Assembly: GCA_947447245.1 (NCBI GenBank)
Contig: CANFJC010000002.1
Coordinates: forward strand, 1 to 36,868
Source of the DNA: Comamonadaceae bacterium
GTDB taxonomy: Bacteria > Pseudomonadota > Gammaproteobacteria > Burkholderiales > Burkholderiaceae_C
Direction: 5' to 3'
DNA length: 36,868 nucleotides
Shown: piece after piece, positions 1 to 9,140 of the stretch
Layout: each line of letters opens with the position of its first letter
Numbering within the stretch: position 1 is the stretch's first letter
Program-made: the position numbers and the translations under genes
The notes under the pieces: generated by a model
The model's input: the letters and a program-made list of their open reading frames with translations, nothing else
Told to the model about the DNA's origin: nothing
Databases searched by the model: none

Positions 1-1073
1 GCAGTTACAGCACCACCGCCAACAACAGTGGCTTGACCACCAGAGTTAGCAACGCGTGCGTATGTTGCGTACACGTATGTGCGCTTGCTCAAAGCTTGCT
101 CAAGACCAAAAACTGTCTTCTTAGCTGTTGGGTTGCCAGCAGCATTTGTCTCGTACTGTGAGCTAGCAACTTTGAAAGTTGTAGCACCCATTGGCGCTGT
201 CAGACCCATCAAGCGGCCTTTGCCTTGCAATGTAGCGCCTACTTTGTCTGTAGCTGTTTGAGCCAAGACTTTAGCAACGCCCAGGTCATATGAGCCAGCC
301 AAGTTGCTTGTCTTCACATCGCCAGTTGTAGCAGATTGTGATTTGAAAGTTGTTGATGAGTTAGCGTAGTGCACAGACAAAGGACCTGCGATGTAGCCCA
401 AGCGAACGCCTGTACCTGTACCGTCATTGGCACCAACTGGTGCTGCAACGTTGGATGCGTTTTCACCGTAGTAGTGCTGAACTTCAGCGCTGAAGCCTTG
501 ACCGCCAGAAGAACGGCTGCCGTTAACTGCATGGTTCCACAACCATGTCACGCCATTGGAAGAACGCACGAAAGTACCAGAAGTACCACCGGGAACCAAA
601 GCTGCACCGTTCATCATCACTTGGCCGCCGATACCGTTCGTGTAGAAGGGATCATAAGCTGTCAAGTTCCAGAACTGAGGCGTGTAATCGCGACCAATGC
701 GCAACTCACCCATTGCACCAGCCAAACCGGCTGTTGAACGGCGGTTGAATGTCAGGCCTTGTGTGCCGTTAGCGGCAGCGTTGTTGCCACCAGTTTGGTT
801 GTTGGTGCTTGTACCAGCGCCAGAACCAGAATCATTGGCAACGCCAGCTTCCAACCAGAACAGGGCAGACATGCCACCACCGAGGTCTTCAACGCCGCGG
901 AAACCCAACTGTGAAGAAGAGCTTGAGCTGGTGTTCATTGAAGTCTTCTTAGCAATGCTGCCAGAAGCGTTGGTCAAAGCAGTATCCAACACGCCCCAGA
1001 TGGTGACGGAGGATTGGGCCATAGCGGCGCCAGAAGCGGCCAAAACAGCCAAAGCGACTAGGGATTTTTTCAT
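1..1073 (-). CDS. Gram-negative porin (OmpC/Omp32-like), C-terminus truncated by window edge
   Basis: Reverse-complement translation starts at CAT 1071-1073: MKKSLVALAVLAASGAAMAQSSVTIWGVLDTALTKASGS...LGFRGVEDLGGGMSALFWLEAG...FNRRSTAGLAGAMGELRIGRDYTPQFWN. Signal peptide plus typical betaproteobacterial porin motifs. The frame stays open to position 1, so the ORF track missed it. Confidence 0.93.
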   Translation of the reverse strand, partial: MKKSLVALAVLAASGAAMAQSSVTIWGVLDTALTNASGSIAKKTSMNTSSSSSSQLGFRGVEDLGGGMSALFWLEAGVANDSGSGAGTSTNNQTGGNNAAANGTQGLTFNRRSTAGLAGAMGELRIGRDYTPQFWNLTAYDPFYTNGIGGQVMMNGAALVPGGTSGTFVRSSNGVTWLWNHAVNGSRSSGGQGFSAEVQHYYGENASNVAAPVGANDGTGTGVRLGYIAGPLSVHYANSSTTFKSQSATTGDVKTSNLAGSYDLGVAKVLAQTATDKVGATLQGKGRLMGLTAPMGATTFKVASSQYETNAAGNPTAKKTVFGLEQALSKRTYVYATYARVANSGGQATVVGGGAVT

Positions 1074-1269
1074 TTGAGAAGTTCTCCAAGGTTTAACAAG
1101 GGCCCCAGTTCTAGTGCTTGCAACCTTGCAAACTTCTGGAACCCTGAGCCAACCTCCGTTAGGGAAGTTGGGTCTATTGCACCAGAGGTCAGACCAGTCT
1201 GCAAAGAAAATCCTGAGAAAGCAGAGGTTTATGTTGCTTGGGTACAACAAGCGGGCTAAACTTCTCGCC

Positions 1270-1947
1270 ATGAATGCCGATGCTTTGATCCTCGCCGCTG
1301 ACAGCGCCCTTCGCACCCTTTTTGCTACACCCCGAGCGGCAAGGGCCACGCCCCAGCCATTTGTGGCCATTGCCTCCCATGGGGACGGCATGGGGTCCAC
1401 GCTGGAAGCGCCTGCAGCACTGCCGGAACTCTCCGATGAGGAAAAGTCTTTGTCAGCCTCCCTGATGCGCGTCAATCATGTGGGCGAGGTGTGTGCCCAA
1501 GCCTTGTACACAGGACAGGCCCTAGCCTCCAAAGACCCAGTCCTCAAGCGCAAGCTAGAAGCAGCCTGCCGAGAAGAAACCGATCATTTGGCCTGGACCC
1601 GCGAGCGACTTGAACAACTCAACAGCCGCCCCTCTTTGCTCAACCCTCTTTGGTACGCCGGCGCTTTTCTCATTGGCTATGGCGCCGGCAAACTGGGTGG
1701 CGACAAACTGAGCTTAGGTTTTGTTGTTGAAACTGAAAACCAAGTTGAAGCCCACTTGGCGGGCCACATGTCTCAACTTCCTGCCAACGACTTGGCTTCT
1801 AAAGCCATCGTGGCGCAAATGAAAACCGACGAAGTGGCGCACGCCCGCATGGCTCAAAAAGCCGGCGCCGTCGAGTTACCCGAGCCCGTGAAACGCGCCA
1901 TGGGCGCGGCGGCCAAGCTCATGACCCGAGTGGCGCACCACATTTAA
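1270..1947 (+). CDS. coq7: 2-polyprenyl-3-methyl-6-methoxy-1,4-benzoquinone monooxygenase (Coq7 family)
   Basis: [21 protein letters not shown]...[20 protein letters not shown]...EEETDHLAW...[13 protein letters not shown]...DEVAHARMA: Coq7 di-iron motifs. The internal ATG at 1270 is preferred over the 1114 start. Confidence 0.93.
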   Translation: MNADALILAADSALRTLFATPRAARATPQPFVAIASHGDGMGSTLEAPAALPELSDEEKSLSASLMRVNHVGEVCAQALYTGQALASKDPVLKRKLEAACREETDHLAWTRERLEQLNSRPSLLNPLWYAGAFLIGYGAGKLGGDKLSLGFVVETENQVEAHLAGHMSQLPANDLASKAIVAQMKTDEVAHARMAQKAGAVELPEPVKRAMGAAAKLMTRVAHHI

Positions 1948-2414
1948 GCCTCAATCACCTCAAAGCTGGTGGTAATTTCAGCGGTCTTGGCCAACATGAT
2001 GCTGGCAGAGCAATATTTTTCGTGGCTCATGGCCACAGCGCGCTCAATTGCGGAAGCCGGAATGCCTTTGCCCTTGACGGTGAAGTGCATGTGAATTTTG
2101 GTAAACACTTTGGGGTCGGTGTCTGCCCGTTCAGAGCTGAGTTTGACGGAGCAGCCTTGAACATCATGGCGGCCCCGCTTCAAAATCAAGACCACATCGT
2201 AGGCCGTGCAACCGCCCGTACCCGCTAGCACGGTTTCCATAGGGCGAGGGGCCAAGTTTTGCCCGCCGTTTTCAGGTTTGGCGGCATCTGGCGCGCCGTC
2301 CATCATCAACACATGGCCGCTGCCTGTTTCGGCCACAAAACCCATGCCTGAGCGCGTGCCTGAAGCGCCGGTCCAGCTAACTGTGCATTCCATTTTGGTG
2401 AATTCTTTCTTCAT
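1944..2414 (-). CDS. OsmC family protein
   Basis: ORF with OsmC features: [31 protein letters not shown]...[24 protein letters not shown]. Confidence 0.88.
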   Translation of the reverse strand: MKKEFTKMECTVSWTGASGTRSGMGFVAETGSGHVLMMDGAPDAAKPENGGQNLAPRPMETVLAGTGGCTAYDVVLILKRGRHDVQGCSVKLSSERADTDPKVFTKIHMHFTVKGKGIPASAIERAVAMSHEKYCSASIMLAKTAEITTSFEVIEA

Positions 2415-2460
2415 TTTTTAACATTAACTTGCCTCTTATCGTAAAGCTTTTGAAAAGGTA

Positions 2461-2488
2461 TTGCACTGCAGCATTTTTTATGTAGAAT
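2461..2488 (+). promoter_or_regulatory. Putative sigma70-type promoter upstream of sRNA/ilvA leader
   Basis: TTGCAC (2461-2466), 16-nt spacer, TAGAAT (2483-2488). Confidence 0.55.
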
Positions 2489-2493
2489 TTCTA

Positions 2494-2594
2494 ACAGTCG
2501 TGCTTTTTTTGGTGATGAAGCACGAACCGTTTGTCTCCTCCACCCTCCGAAAAGGTGGATTTGCCCCGAGTCGCAAGGCTCGGGGCATTTTTTT
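2494..2594 (+). ncRNA. Candidate small RNA (or ilvA 5' leader): three consecutive hairpins ending in an intrinsic terminator, with CUCC-rich anti-Shine-Dalgarno-like segment
   Basis: Hairpin 1 TCGTGCTT/AAGCACGA (2498-2505/2518-2525). Single-stranded TTTGTCTCC. Hairpin 2 TCCACC/GGTGGA (2539-2544/2554-2559), loop CTCCGAAAA. Hairpin 3 GCCCCGAG/CTCGGGGC (2563-2570/2579-2586), then T7. Confidence 0.55.
2562..2594 (+). terminator. Rho-independent terminator just upstream of ilvA
   Basis: TGCCCCGAG-TCGCAAGG-CTCGGGGCA followed by TTTTTTT. Confidence 0.82.
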
Positions 2595-2613
2595 CGCCCG
2601 CTATCATTCGGGT

Positions 2614-4167
2614 ATGACTGCGAAAAATCTCAAACCTTCCGATTACCTGAAAAAAATCCTGAACGCACGCGTTTACGACGTGGCCACGGAATCGGCTTTA
2701 GAGCCTGCCAAGAATTTGAGCAAGCGCCTGCACAACAACGTTTTGCTCAAACGCGAAGACCAACAAGCGGTGCACAGTTTCAAGCTGCGGGGTGCTTACA
2801 ACAAAATGGCGCACCTCTCGCCTGCGCAACTGAAAAAGGGCGTCATTTGCGCGTCGGCTGGCAATCACGCCCAAGGCGTGGCCTTGGGCGCCAGCAAACT
2901 GGGTTGCCGCGCGGTCATTGTGATGCCCACCACCACCCCGCAAATGAAAATTGAAGCCGTGAAAGCTTTGGGTGGTGAGGTGGTCTTGGTGGGAGACAGT
3001 TACTCAGACGCGTTCAAGCACGCCGCGATGCTTGAGAAAAAAATGGGCATGACTTTTGTCCATCCTTTTGACGATCCCGAAGTCATTGCCGGACAGGGCA
3101 CCATTGCCATGGAAATGTTGCGCCAACACCAAGGCCGCTTGGATGCTGTGTTTGTGGCCATCGGTGGTGGTGGCCTCATCTCTGGCGTGGCCAATTACAT
3201 CAAAGCGGTGCGCCCTGACATCAAAGTCATTGGCGTGCAAATGAATGACTCCGACGCCATGATTCAATCGGTGAGCGCCAAAAAACGCGTCACCTTGAAC
3301 GATGTGGGTTTGTTCTCAGACGGCACGGCGGTGAAGTTGGTGGGCGAAGAAACTTTCCGCGTGACACGTGGCTTGGTTGACGACTACATGACCGTTGACA
3401 CAGACGCAGTGTGTGCGGCCATCAAAGATGTGTTTGTTGACACTCGCTCCATTGTGGAGCCCGCGGGTGCCTTGGCAGTGGCGGCCATCAAGCAGTATGT
3501 GGCCAAGCACAAAACCAAAGGCGAAACCTACGCGGCCATTTTGTGCGGCGCCAACATGAACTTTGACCGCTTGCGCTTTGTCGCAGAGCGAGCCGAAGTC
3601 GGTGAAGAACGCGAAGCCATTTTTGCAGTCACCATTCCGGAAGAGCGCGGCAGTTTCAAACGTTTTTGCGAACTCATTGGCAACCTGCCAGGCGGCCCGC
3701 GCAATGTCACGGAATTCAACTATCGCATCAGCGATGCGGCCAAGGCGCATGTGTTTGTGGGCCTCACCACACAAGGTGCGGGCGAGAGCACCAAGATCTC
3801 CAACAACTTCAAAAAGCATGGTTTTGAAAATTTGGATTTGACACACGACGATTTGGCCAAAGAACACATTCGACACATGGTGGGCGGTCACACCAGCTTG
3901 GCGCAAAACGAACGCCTCATGCGTTTTGTGTTTCCCGAGCGCCCCGGTGCTTTGCTCAAATTTTTGAACCTGATGCGCCCCGGCTGGAACATCAGCCTGT
4001 TTCACTATCGCAACCAAGGGGCTGATTACGGCCGCATTTTGGTGGGCTTGCAAGTGCCTGAAAAAGACGGCAAGGCTTTCGATAAATTCTTGAGCACCTT
4101 GGGCTACCCTTGGGTGGAAGAAACGCTCAATCCGGTCTACCGGATGTTCTTGCAACAGTCTGCCTAA
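2614..4167 (+). CDS. ilvA: Threonine ammonia-lyase, biosynthetic
   Basis: MTAKNLKPSDYLKKILNARVYDVATESALEPAKNLSKRLHNNVLLKREDQQAVHSFKLRGAYNKM (PLP lysine motif), GGGGLISGVA, and C-terminal ACT-like Thr_dehydrat_C repeats (ERPGALLKFL). Confidence 0.95.
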   Translation: MTAKNLKPSDYLKKILNARVYDVATESALEPAKNLSKRLHNNVLLKREDQQAVHSFKLRGAYNKMAHLSPAQLKKGVICASAGNHAQGVALGASKLGCRAVIVMPTTTPQMKIEAVKALGGEVVLVGDSYSDAFKHAAMLEKKMGMTFVHPFDDPEVIAGQGTIAMEMLRQHQGRLDAVFVAIGGGGLISGVANYIKAVRPDIKVIGVQMNDSDAMIQSVSAKKRVTLNDVGLFSDGTAVKLVGEETFRVTRGLVDDYMTVDTDAVCAAIKDVFVDTRSIVEPAGALAVAAIKQYVAKHKTKGETYAAILCGANMNFDRLRFVAERAEVGEEREAIFAVTIPEERGSFKRFCELIGNLPGGPRNVTEFNYRISDAAKAHVFVGLTTQGAGESTKISNNFKKHGFENLDLTHDDLAKEHIRHMVGGHTSLAQNERLMRFVFPERPGALLKFLNLMRPGWNISLFHYRNQGADYGRILVGLQVPEKDGKAFDKFLSTLGYPWVEETLNPVYRMFLQQSA

Positions 4168-4208
4168 ATTCAGCAGAAAAACAGGCCTGACTTTGTCAGC
4201 GCCTTGGC

Positions 4209-4694
4209 TTAGTTTTCGGCTTTGGGCAGTTCTAAAATCACAGTGGGTGTGCTTTGCTGGCTCGGCGCCAATCGCGCCAGCCTGTGCCCCACAGAATGCA
4301 AAACCCACCCTGGCGCCACCGTTTGCCCGGGTAAGTAGGCCTTGGGCGGCTGGCCATCTACCGCCAACAGCGCACTGCCCCGACCTGAAGCGCCGGCCAC
4401 CACGCCCAACAAGGTCCATTGGTGGTCTGATGAGGCACCCACATTGGCGCCAGACTGGCCCTCTGCAGCTTTGGGCGCGCCTAGGGCGCCAGCCACATGG
4501 CTGCTTTGAATGGCGTTTTGAGCCGATGAGGGCGCCACAGCTTGCGTGGCGTTGGGTACCGCTGAAGGGGCCACAGAAATGCTTTGAATTTGCAAAATCC
4601 AAGCGACAGCTGTGTAGGCGGCCAAAGCCCCAAGTCCCAGCGCACAGAGCGCGGGCCAAAAGGATTTGGAGGGGCCTTGAATGACTTGCAACAT
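4209..4694 (-). CDS. gspC: Type II secretion system protein GspC-like (N-terminal/HR region, no PDZ)
   Basis: MLQVIQGPSKSFWPALCALGLGALAAYTAVAWILQ... single N-terminal TM, then an HR-like domain WTLLGVVAGASGRGSALLAVDGQPPKAYLPGQTVAPGWVLHSVG; divergent from gspG. Internal ATG chosen. Confidence 0.75.
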   Translation of the reverse strand: MLQVIQGPSKSFWPALCALGLGALAAYTAVAWILQIQSISVAPSAVPNATQAVAPSSAQNAIQSSHVAGALGAPKAAEGQSGANVGASSDHQWTLLGVVAGASGRGSALLAVDGQPPKAYLPGQTVAPGWVLHSVGHRLARLAPSQQSTPTVILELPKAEN

Positions 4695-4744
4695 GTGGGG
4701 ATTATGATGGAGAAGTGTGAAAAAAAGCAGCGAGCGTTTTTGCA

Positions 4745-5233
4745 ATGAAATTAGAAATCCCCAATTCAAGCCCCGATGTTCAAACTTTGAACACCACAAG
4801 GCCATTGAGCCGCAGCCCCGCTAGAAAACAGCGAGGCTTCACTCTGATTGAGCTCATGGTGGTTTTAGCCATCATTGGCATCTTGGCAGCCTTGGTGGTG
4901 CCCAGCGTTTTAGGCCGCGCCGACGATGCGCGCGTCACAGCGGCGCGCACCGATGTAGGCAATTTGGCCCAGGCCCTGAAACTCTACAAACTCGACAACC
5001 AGCGCTTTCCCACGGCCGAACAAGGTTTGCAAGCTTTGGTGGTCAGGCCGTCAGCCGAGCCCGTGCCCACCAATTGGAAAAGCTACTTAGACAAATTGCC
5101 TGCCGACCCATGGGGCAGGCCTTATCAGTACCTCAATCCTGGCTTGAAGGGCGAGGTCGATGTGATGTCATGGGGCGCTGATGGCCAATCGGGCGGTGAA
5201 GGCGTGAATGCTGACATTGGCAGCTGGCAATAA
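4745..5233 (+). CDS. gspG: Type II secretion system major pseudopilin GspG
   Basis: RKQRGFTLIELMVVLAIIGILAALVVPSVLGRADDARVTAARTDVGNLAQALKLYKLDNQRFPTAEQGLQALV. Confidence 0.95.
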   Translation: MKLEIPNSSPDVQTLNTTRPLSRSPARKQRGFTLIELMVVLAIIGILAALVVPSVLGRADDARVTAARTDVGNLAQALKLYKLDNQRFPTAEQGLQALVVRPSAEPVPTNWKSYLDKLPADPWGRPYQYLNPGLKGEVDVMSWGADGQSGGEGVNADIGSWQ

Positions 5234-5239
5234 ATTCCG

Positions 5240-5677
5240 ATGCGTGCATCACATGGCTTCACCTTAATTGAATTGCTGGTGGTCATTGCGCTGATTGCCA
5301 TTGGCACTGCCGCAGTCAGCTTCAGTTTGCGTGACTCTGCTGAAACCGTGTTGGAGCGAGATGCAGAACGCTTGGCGGCTCTGTTTGAATCTGCAAGGGC
5401 CCGGTCGAGGGCCAGCGGTGTGCCCGTGAAATGGCACCCTCAGTCGCTCAGCAACACCGGCAGTCCAAGCGCTTTTGTGTTTGAAGGTTTGCCACCCCAA
5501 ACACTTTCAGAGCAGTGGCTGTCGCCGCAAATTCAAGTAGCCGCCAACGCTTTGGTGGTCCTAGGCCCCGACCCCATCATTGGCCCTCAAAGCGTGGCAC
5601 TGCGTGTAAAAGATTTGCAGCTTTGGGTCAGCACCGATGGGCTCAGGCCCTTTGCCGTCAAGCGAGCAGCACCGTGA
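5240..5677 (+). CDS. gspH: Type II secretion system pseudopilin GspH
   Basis: MRASHGFTLIELLVVIALIAIGTAAVSFSLRD; position in the gsp cluster. Confidence 0.87.
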   Translation: MRASHGFTLIELLVVIALIAIGTAAVSFSLRDSAETVLERDAERLAALFESARARSRASGVPVKWHPQSLSNTGSPSAFVFEGLPPQTLSEQWLSPQIQVAANALVVLGPDPIIGPQSVALRVKDLQLWVSTDGLRPFAVKRAAP

Positions 5678-6075
5678 ATTTCAACTCTGCACCTACGCGA
5701 TCAACATCACAAAGCCAGCAAGGCTTCACGCTCATTGAAGTCTTGGTCGCCTTAGGCATTGTGGCCATTGCACTCATGGCAGGTTTGCGCTTTACCGATG
5801 CATTGAGCAGAAATGCTTCGCGCCAATCAACGCAATGGTTGGCTCAAATTTGCGCTGAAAACGAGTTCAGTCGACTGCGCTTGTCTAGACAAGTGCCCCC
5901 CGTGGGCGAAAGCAGCGCCAGCTGCCTCCAAGCCGGCTTAGATTTGCAAGTGAATTTGTCGGTGCAAGTCACACCCAATCCCAATTTCAGAAGGGTGGAC
6001 GCACGGGTGGTGCAGCGCATTGGTTCAGACAGCACGCCCCTGCTTCAACTCTCAACGGTCATGGGGCGCTATTGA
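5674..6075 (+). CDS. gspI: Type II secretion system pseudopilin GspI
   Basis: Probable GTG start overlapping the gspH stop (GTGA). VNFNSAPTRSTSQSQQGFTLIEVLVALGIVAIALMAGLRFTDALSRN. Confidence 0.87.
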   Translation: MNFNSAPTRSTSQSQQGFTLIEVLVALGIVAIALMAGLRFTDALSRNASRQSTQWLAQICAENEFSRLRLSRQVPPVGESSASCLQAGLDLQVNLSVQVTPNPNFRRVDARVVQRIGSDSTPLLQLSTVMGRY

Positions 6076-6785
6076 TGTCAAGCAAGGATCAGAGCGCTCA
6101 AAAACCGCCGTTCAAAGCGCCCAAGCTCAAAGCCATGGCTGGCTTTACCTTGATTGAAGTGCTGGTGGCCAGCGCCATCTTGGCGCTCATGGCCCTCATT
6201 TCTTGGCGTGGTTTGGATGGCATGTCCAAAGCGCAAGTGGCCTTGCAAACACGCAGCGATGCCAACCAAACATGGCAAGTGGGTTTGGCGCAATGGCGTA
6301 CCGATCTTGACAACATGGTGACCTTGCAAAACACCCCCGCACTCGACTGGGATGGGCGTGTGCTGCGCATCACACGGCAGCATTCACAAGACCCGCAAGC
6401 GGGCATGCAGGTGGTCGCTTGGACCCTGGGCAATGGCCAATGGACACGTTGGCAATCGGCCCCGCTCACCCAACGCGACGCTTGGGCTCAAGCTTGGACG
6501 CAAGCGCAGGTTTGGGGTGAATCGGCCGGCAACCCCATGCCCAACAATGCGCACGAAGTCTTGGTGCATGCCATTCGAAGCTGGCAAATTTACTACCACC
6601 GCGACGGTGCGTGGAGCAACCCGCTTTCAAGCGCGGCCAACACCGCTGGCACCAACAATTTGAGCAACTCAGCCTCTTTACCGGAAGGCATTCGCTTGGT
6701 GATAGATTTGGCTGAGAACGCGCAAGTGCAAGGCAAACTGACCTTGGATTGGGTGCGTCCCACTTTCACGGTGGCCAAACAATGA
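6072..6785 (+). CDS. gspJ: Type II secretion system pseudopilin GspJ
   Basis: GFTLIEVLVASAILALMALISWRGLDGMSKAQ; overlaps gspI stop. Confidence 0.88.
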   Translation: MMSSKDQSAQKPPFKAPKLKAMAGFTLIEVLVASAILALMALISWRGLDGMSKAQVALQTRSDANQTWQVGLAQWRTDLDNMVTLQNTPALDWDGRVLRITRQHSQDPQAGMQVVAWTLGNGQWTRWQSAPLTQRDAWAQAWTQAQVWGESAGNPMPNNAHEVLVHAIRSWQIYYHRDGAWSNPLSSAANTAGTNNLSNSASLPEGIRLVIDLAENAQVQGKLTLDWVRPTFTVAKQ

Positions 6786-7888
6786 ACAGGCTTCAAAAGA
6801 CCACTGGCCTGCGTGCTCAGCGCGGCGCTGCCCTCATCAGCGCCATGCTGGTGGTGACCTTGGTGGCCACATTGGCCAGTGTGGCGCTGTGGCAGCAGTG
6901 GCGACATGTGGAAGTTGAAAGTGCAGAGCGCCACAGGGTGCAATCGTCTTGGCTTTTGAACGGCGCACTAGATTGGTCACGTCTGATCTTGCGAGAAGAT
7001 GCCATGGCGGGCGTCGCAGGCTCTGCGGCCAACTCGGGAACCCTAGGAAGTACAGGCAGTGCAGCCAATGCAGGCAGTGGCACCGCAGACCATTTGGCAG
7101 AGCCTTGGGCATTGCCCCTGAAAGAAGCCAAACTGTCGACATTTCTGGCGCAAGATCAGCAACTTCGCGAGGGCGACCCTGAAGTCTTTTTGTCAGGCCA
7201 AATCACCGATGCACAGAGCCGCATCAATTTGACCAATTGGTTGGAGGCCAGCGACGGCAAAGTCAGCGCCAAATTGAATGAGCCCATGCAACTGGCCCTT
7301 GTGCGGCTTTTCAATGTCTTGGATTTACCGCGCGCCGAGCTAGAAAGACTGGCTACAGCATGGCGCGCAGCCGCTCAATCGGCTCGCCTGTCAAATCCGT
7401 CAATGGGTCAGGCGTCCCAGGGCATGGCCAGCGGTTCTGCCCTGCTTCCCCAGCAAATCACACAATTGCAGTGGCTAGGGCTGAGTCCAGAAACCGTTCA
7501 GCGCTTAAGCCCCTATGTGACCATCTTGCCCGAGGTCACGCCCGTGAATCTGAATACGGCCAGCGCCGAAGTCATTTATGCCACAGTGCCCGGTTTGGAA
7601 CTGTCAGCAGCGCAGCAGTTTGTGCAACAACGCACACGTTCGCACTTCAGCAACTTGACCGATGCCAGCAAAGCTTTGGGCGGTAAAACCCTGGAAGCGC
7701 GATGGCACACGGTGGGTACCCGGTTTTTTGAAGTTTGGGGGCGCTTGCGCATGGAAGACAGAACCCAAGAGGAAACCGCCTTGATCCTGCGAGACGCCGG
7801 CAATGTGACATTTGTGTGGCGGCAAAAAATTGCGGGAATACTCCCGCCCCCAAACCGCGAGTCGCTTCTACAATCAAGCCAGCCATGA
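6782..7888 (+). CDS. gspK: Type II secretion system minor pseudopilin GspK
   Basis: MNRLQKTTGLRAQRGAALISAMLVVTLVATLASVALWQQWR; long GspK-type C-terminal domain (NLNTASAEVIYATVPGLELSAAQQFVQQR). Confidence 0.9.
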   Translation: MNRLQKTTGLRAQRGAALISAMLVVTLVATLASVALWQQWRHVEVESAERHRVQSSWLLNGALDWSRLILREDAMAGVAGSAANSGTLGSTGSAANAGSGTADHLAEPWALPLKEAKLSTFLAQDQQLREGDPEVFLSGQITDAQSRINLTNWLEASDGKVSAKLNEPMQLALVRLFNVLDLPRAELERLATAWRAAAQSARLSNPSMGQASQGMASGSALLPQQITQLQWLGLSPETVQRLSPYVTILPEVTPVNLNTASAEVIYATVPGLELSAAQQFVQQRTRSHFSNLTDASKALGGKTLEARWHTVGTRFFEVWGRLRMEDRTQEETALILRDAGNVTFVWRQKIAGILPPPNRESLLQSSQP

Positions 7889-9138
7889 GCACACTCATTT
7901 TCACGCTGCCGCTTCACTCTGAAGCCGGCGCCGCCTACTCCCAAACAGTCTTGCCGACTCAAACGGCTGGCGCGCGCGACAAAGAAATTTGGGCCATCGT
8001 GCCAGCAGCAGCGCTTTCTTGGCACCGCATCACGCTACCGGCGGGTCTTCAAAGACAAACCAGCCGCTTGAACACGGCGCTGCAAAGTTTGATGGAAGAG
8101 CCCTTGCTCGATGAACCCGAGGCCATGCATTTGTCCATGCAAGCTGAATGGCAAGCCAACTCGCCAGGCTGGGTGGCCGCTTGCAACAAGGCTTGGTTAA
8201 AGCATCACTTGTCGCAGCTTCAAGCCATGGGCCATGTGGTGCATCGCATCGTGCCGGAGTGGGCGCCTAGCACTGTGAAAGCTGAAGTTTCGGCTTGGGT
8301 CAGCGGCACACCTGAAGACGCTTGGCTGTGGGTGAATGATGCCCAAGGCGCATGGCGCTTGCCGCTTGTGGCCGGCATGAAATATTGGTCCGAACAACTT
8401 CAGTCTTTGGCAAATGCACAAGACATCCCTTCGCACCTCACGCTTCAAGCCGACCCTGCCGTGGCCGACCTTGCGCGAAATGCTTTGCACCAATTGCAAT
8501 CCAACAATCAAGCTGCGTTTTCAGAGCGTTTCAACACATGGCGCATTGAAGTGGTCACTGCCGTGCAACGCTATGCAAAAGCCGGCGCTGCCAATTGGGA
8601 CTTGGCGCAGTTTGAATTTGCAGCGCACGGTTCTGCGCGATGGCTGCAAAAAGCCCATCGACTTTGGCAAACTTTTGCCAAGGCTGAGGCATGGAAACCT
8701 GCGCGTTGGAGTTTGGCTTTGCTGGTGCTGGCCCAATGTGTGGGACTGAACGTGGCGGCATGGCAACTCAATGCGCAAGTCAAGTTGCAAAAAGATTTGC
8801 AAAAATCCATCCTCACCCAAAGTTTCCCCAATGTCACGGTGGTTGATGCGCCGCTTCAAATGTCCAAAGAACTCGAACGCTTGCAACGCAACTCAGGCGC
8901 AGTTTCAGTTCGCGATTTGGAATGGGTGTTGCAAGCAGTTGGCGCAGCGCTGCCAGCGGGTCAAAGTATTTCCAATCTTGACTATCAAGTTCAAGCCAAT
9001 GGCGAAACTCGGCTTCAGGGTTTGCAATTGTCGGATGCTCAAAACAGTGATTTCGCCAAGGCCCTTCGCAACCAAGGATTGGACGCTCAACTCAGCGGTA
9101 CGCAATGGCGCATCGTTGGCACGAAGGCAGGGTTTTGA
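7885..9138 (+). CDS. gspL: Type II secretion system protein GspL
   Basis: Start MSTLIFTLPLHSEAG at 7885 overlapping the gspK stop; cytoplasmic actin-like domain plus one TM; order K-L-M. Confidence 0.85.
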   Translation: MSTLIFTLPLHSEAGAAYSQTVLPTQTAGARDKEIWAIVPAAALSWHRITLPAGLQRQTSRLNTALQSLMEEPLLDEPEAMHLSMQAEWQANSPGWVAACNKAWLKHHLSQLQAMGHVVHRIVPEWAPSTVKAEVSAWVSGTPEDAWLWVNDAQGAWRLPLVAGMKYWSEQLQSLANAQDIPSHLTLQADPAVADLARNALHQLQSNNQAAFSERFNTWRIEVVTAVQRYAKAGAANWDLAQFEFAAHGSARWLQKAHRLWQTFAKAEAWKPARWSLALLVLAQCVGLNVAAWQLNAQVKLQKDLQKSILTQSFPNVTVVDAPLQMSKELERLQRNSGAVSVRDLEWVLQAVGAALPAGQSISNLDYQVQANGETRLQGLQLSDAQNSDFAKALRNQGLDAQLSGTQWRIVGTKAGF

Positions 9139-9140
9139 GC

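Noticed and set aside
369-737. Plus-strand ORFs (369..737, 697..1077) in the left end
   Set aside because: Opposite the porin reading frame, which has a signal peptide and porin motifs.
2461-2613. 51-codon N-terminal extension of ilvA in the ORF track
   Set aside because: Covers the promoter, hairpins and terminator. Homology-like sequence starts at MTAKNLKPSDYL (2614).
4183-4204. Hairpin AGGCCTGAC-TTT-GTCAG-C-GCCT between ilvA and gspC
   Set aside because: Bulged stem and only a weak downstream T-run; too weak to call as a terminator.
3316-4659. 447-aa minus-strand ORF antisense to ilvA
   Set aside because: Entirely overlaps ilvA and gspC, whose products are recognisable; its own translation resembles no known family. 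Shadow ORF.
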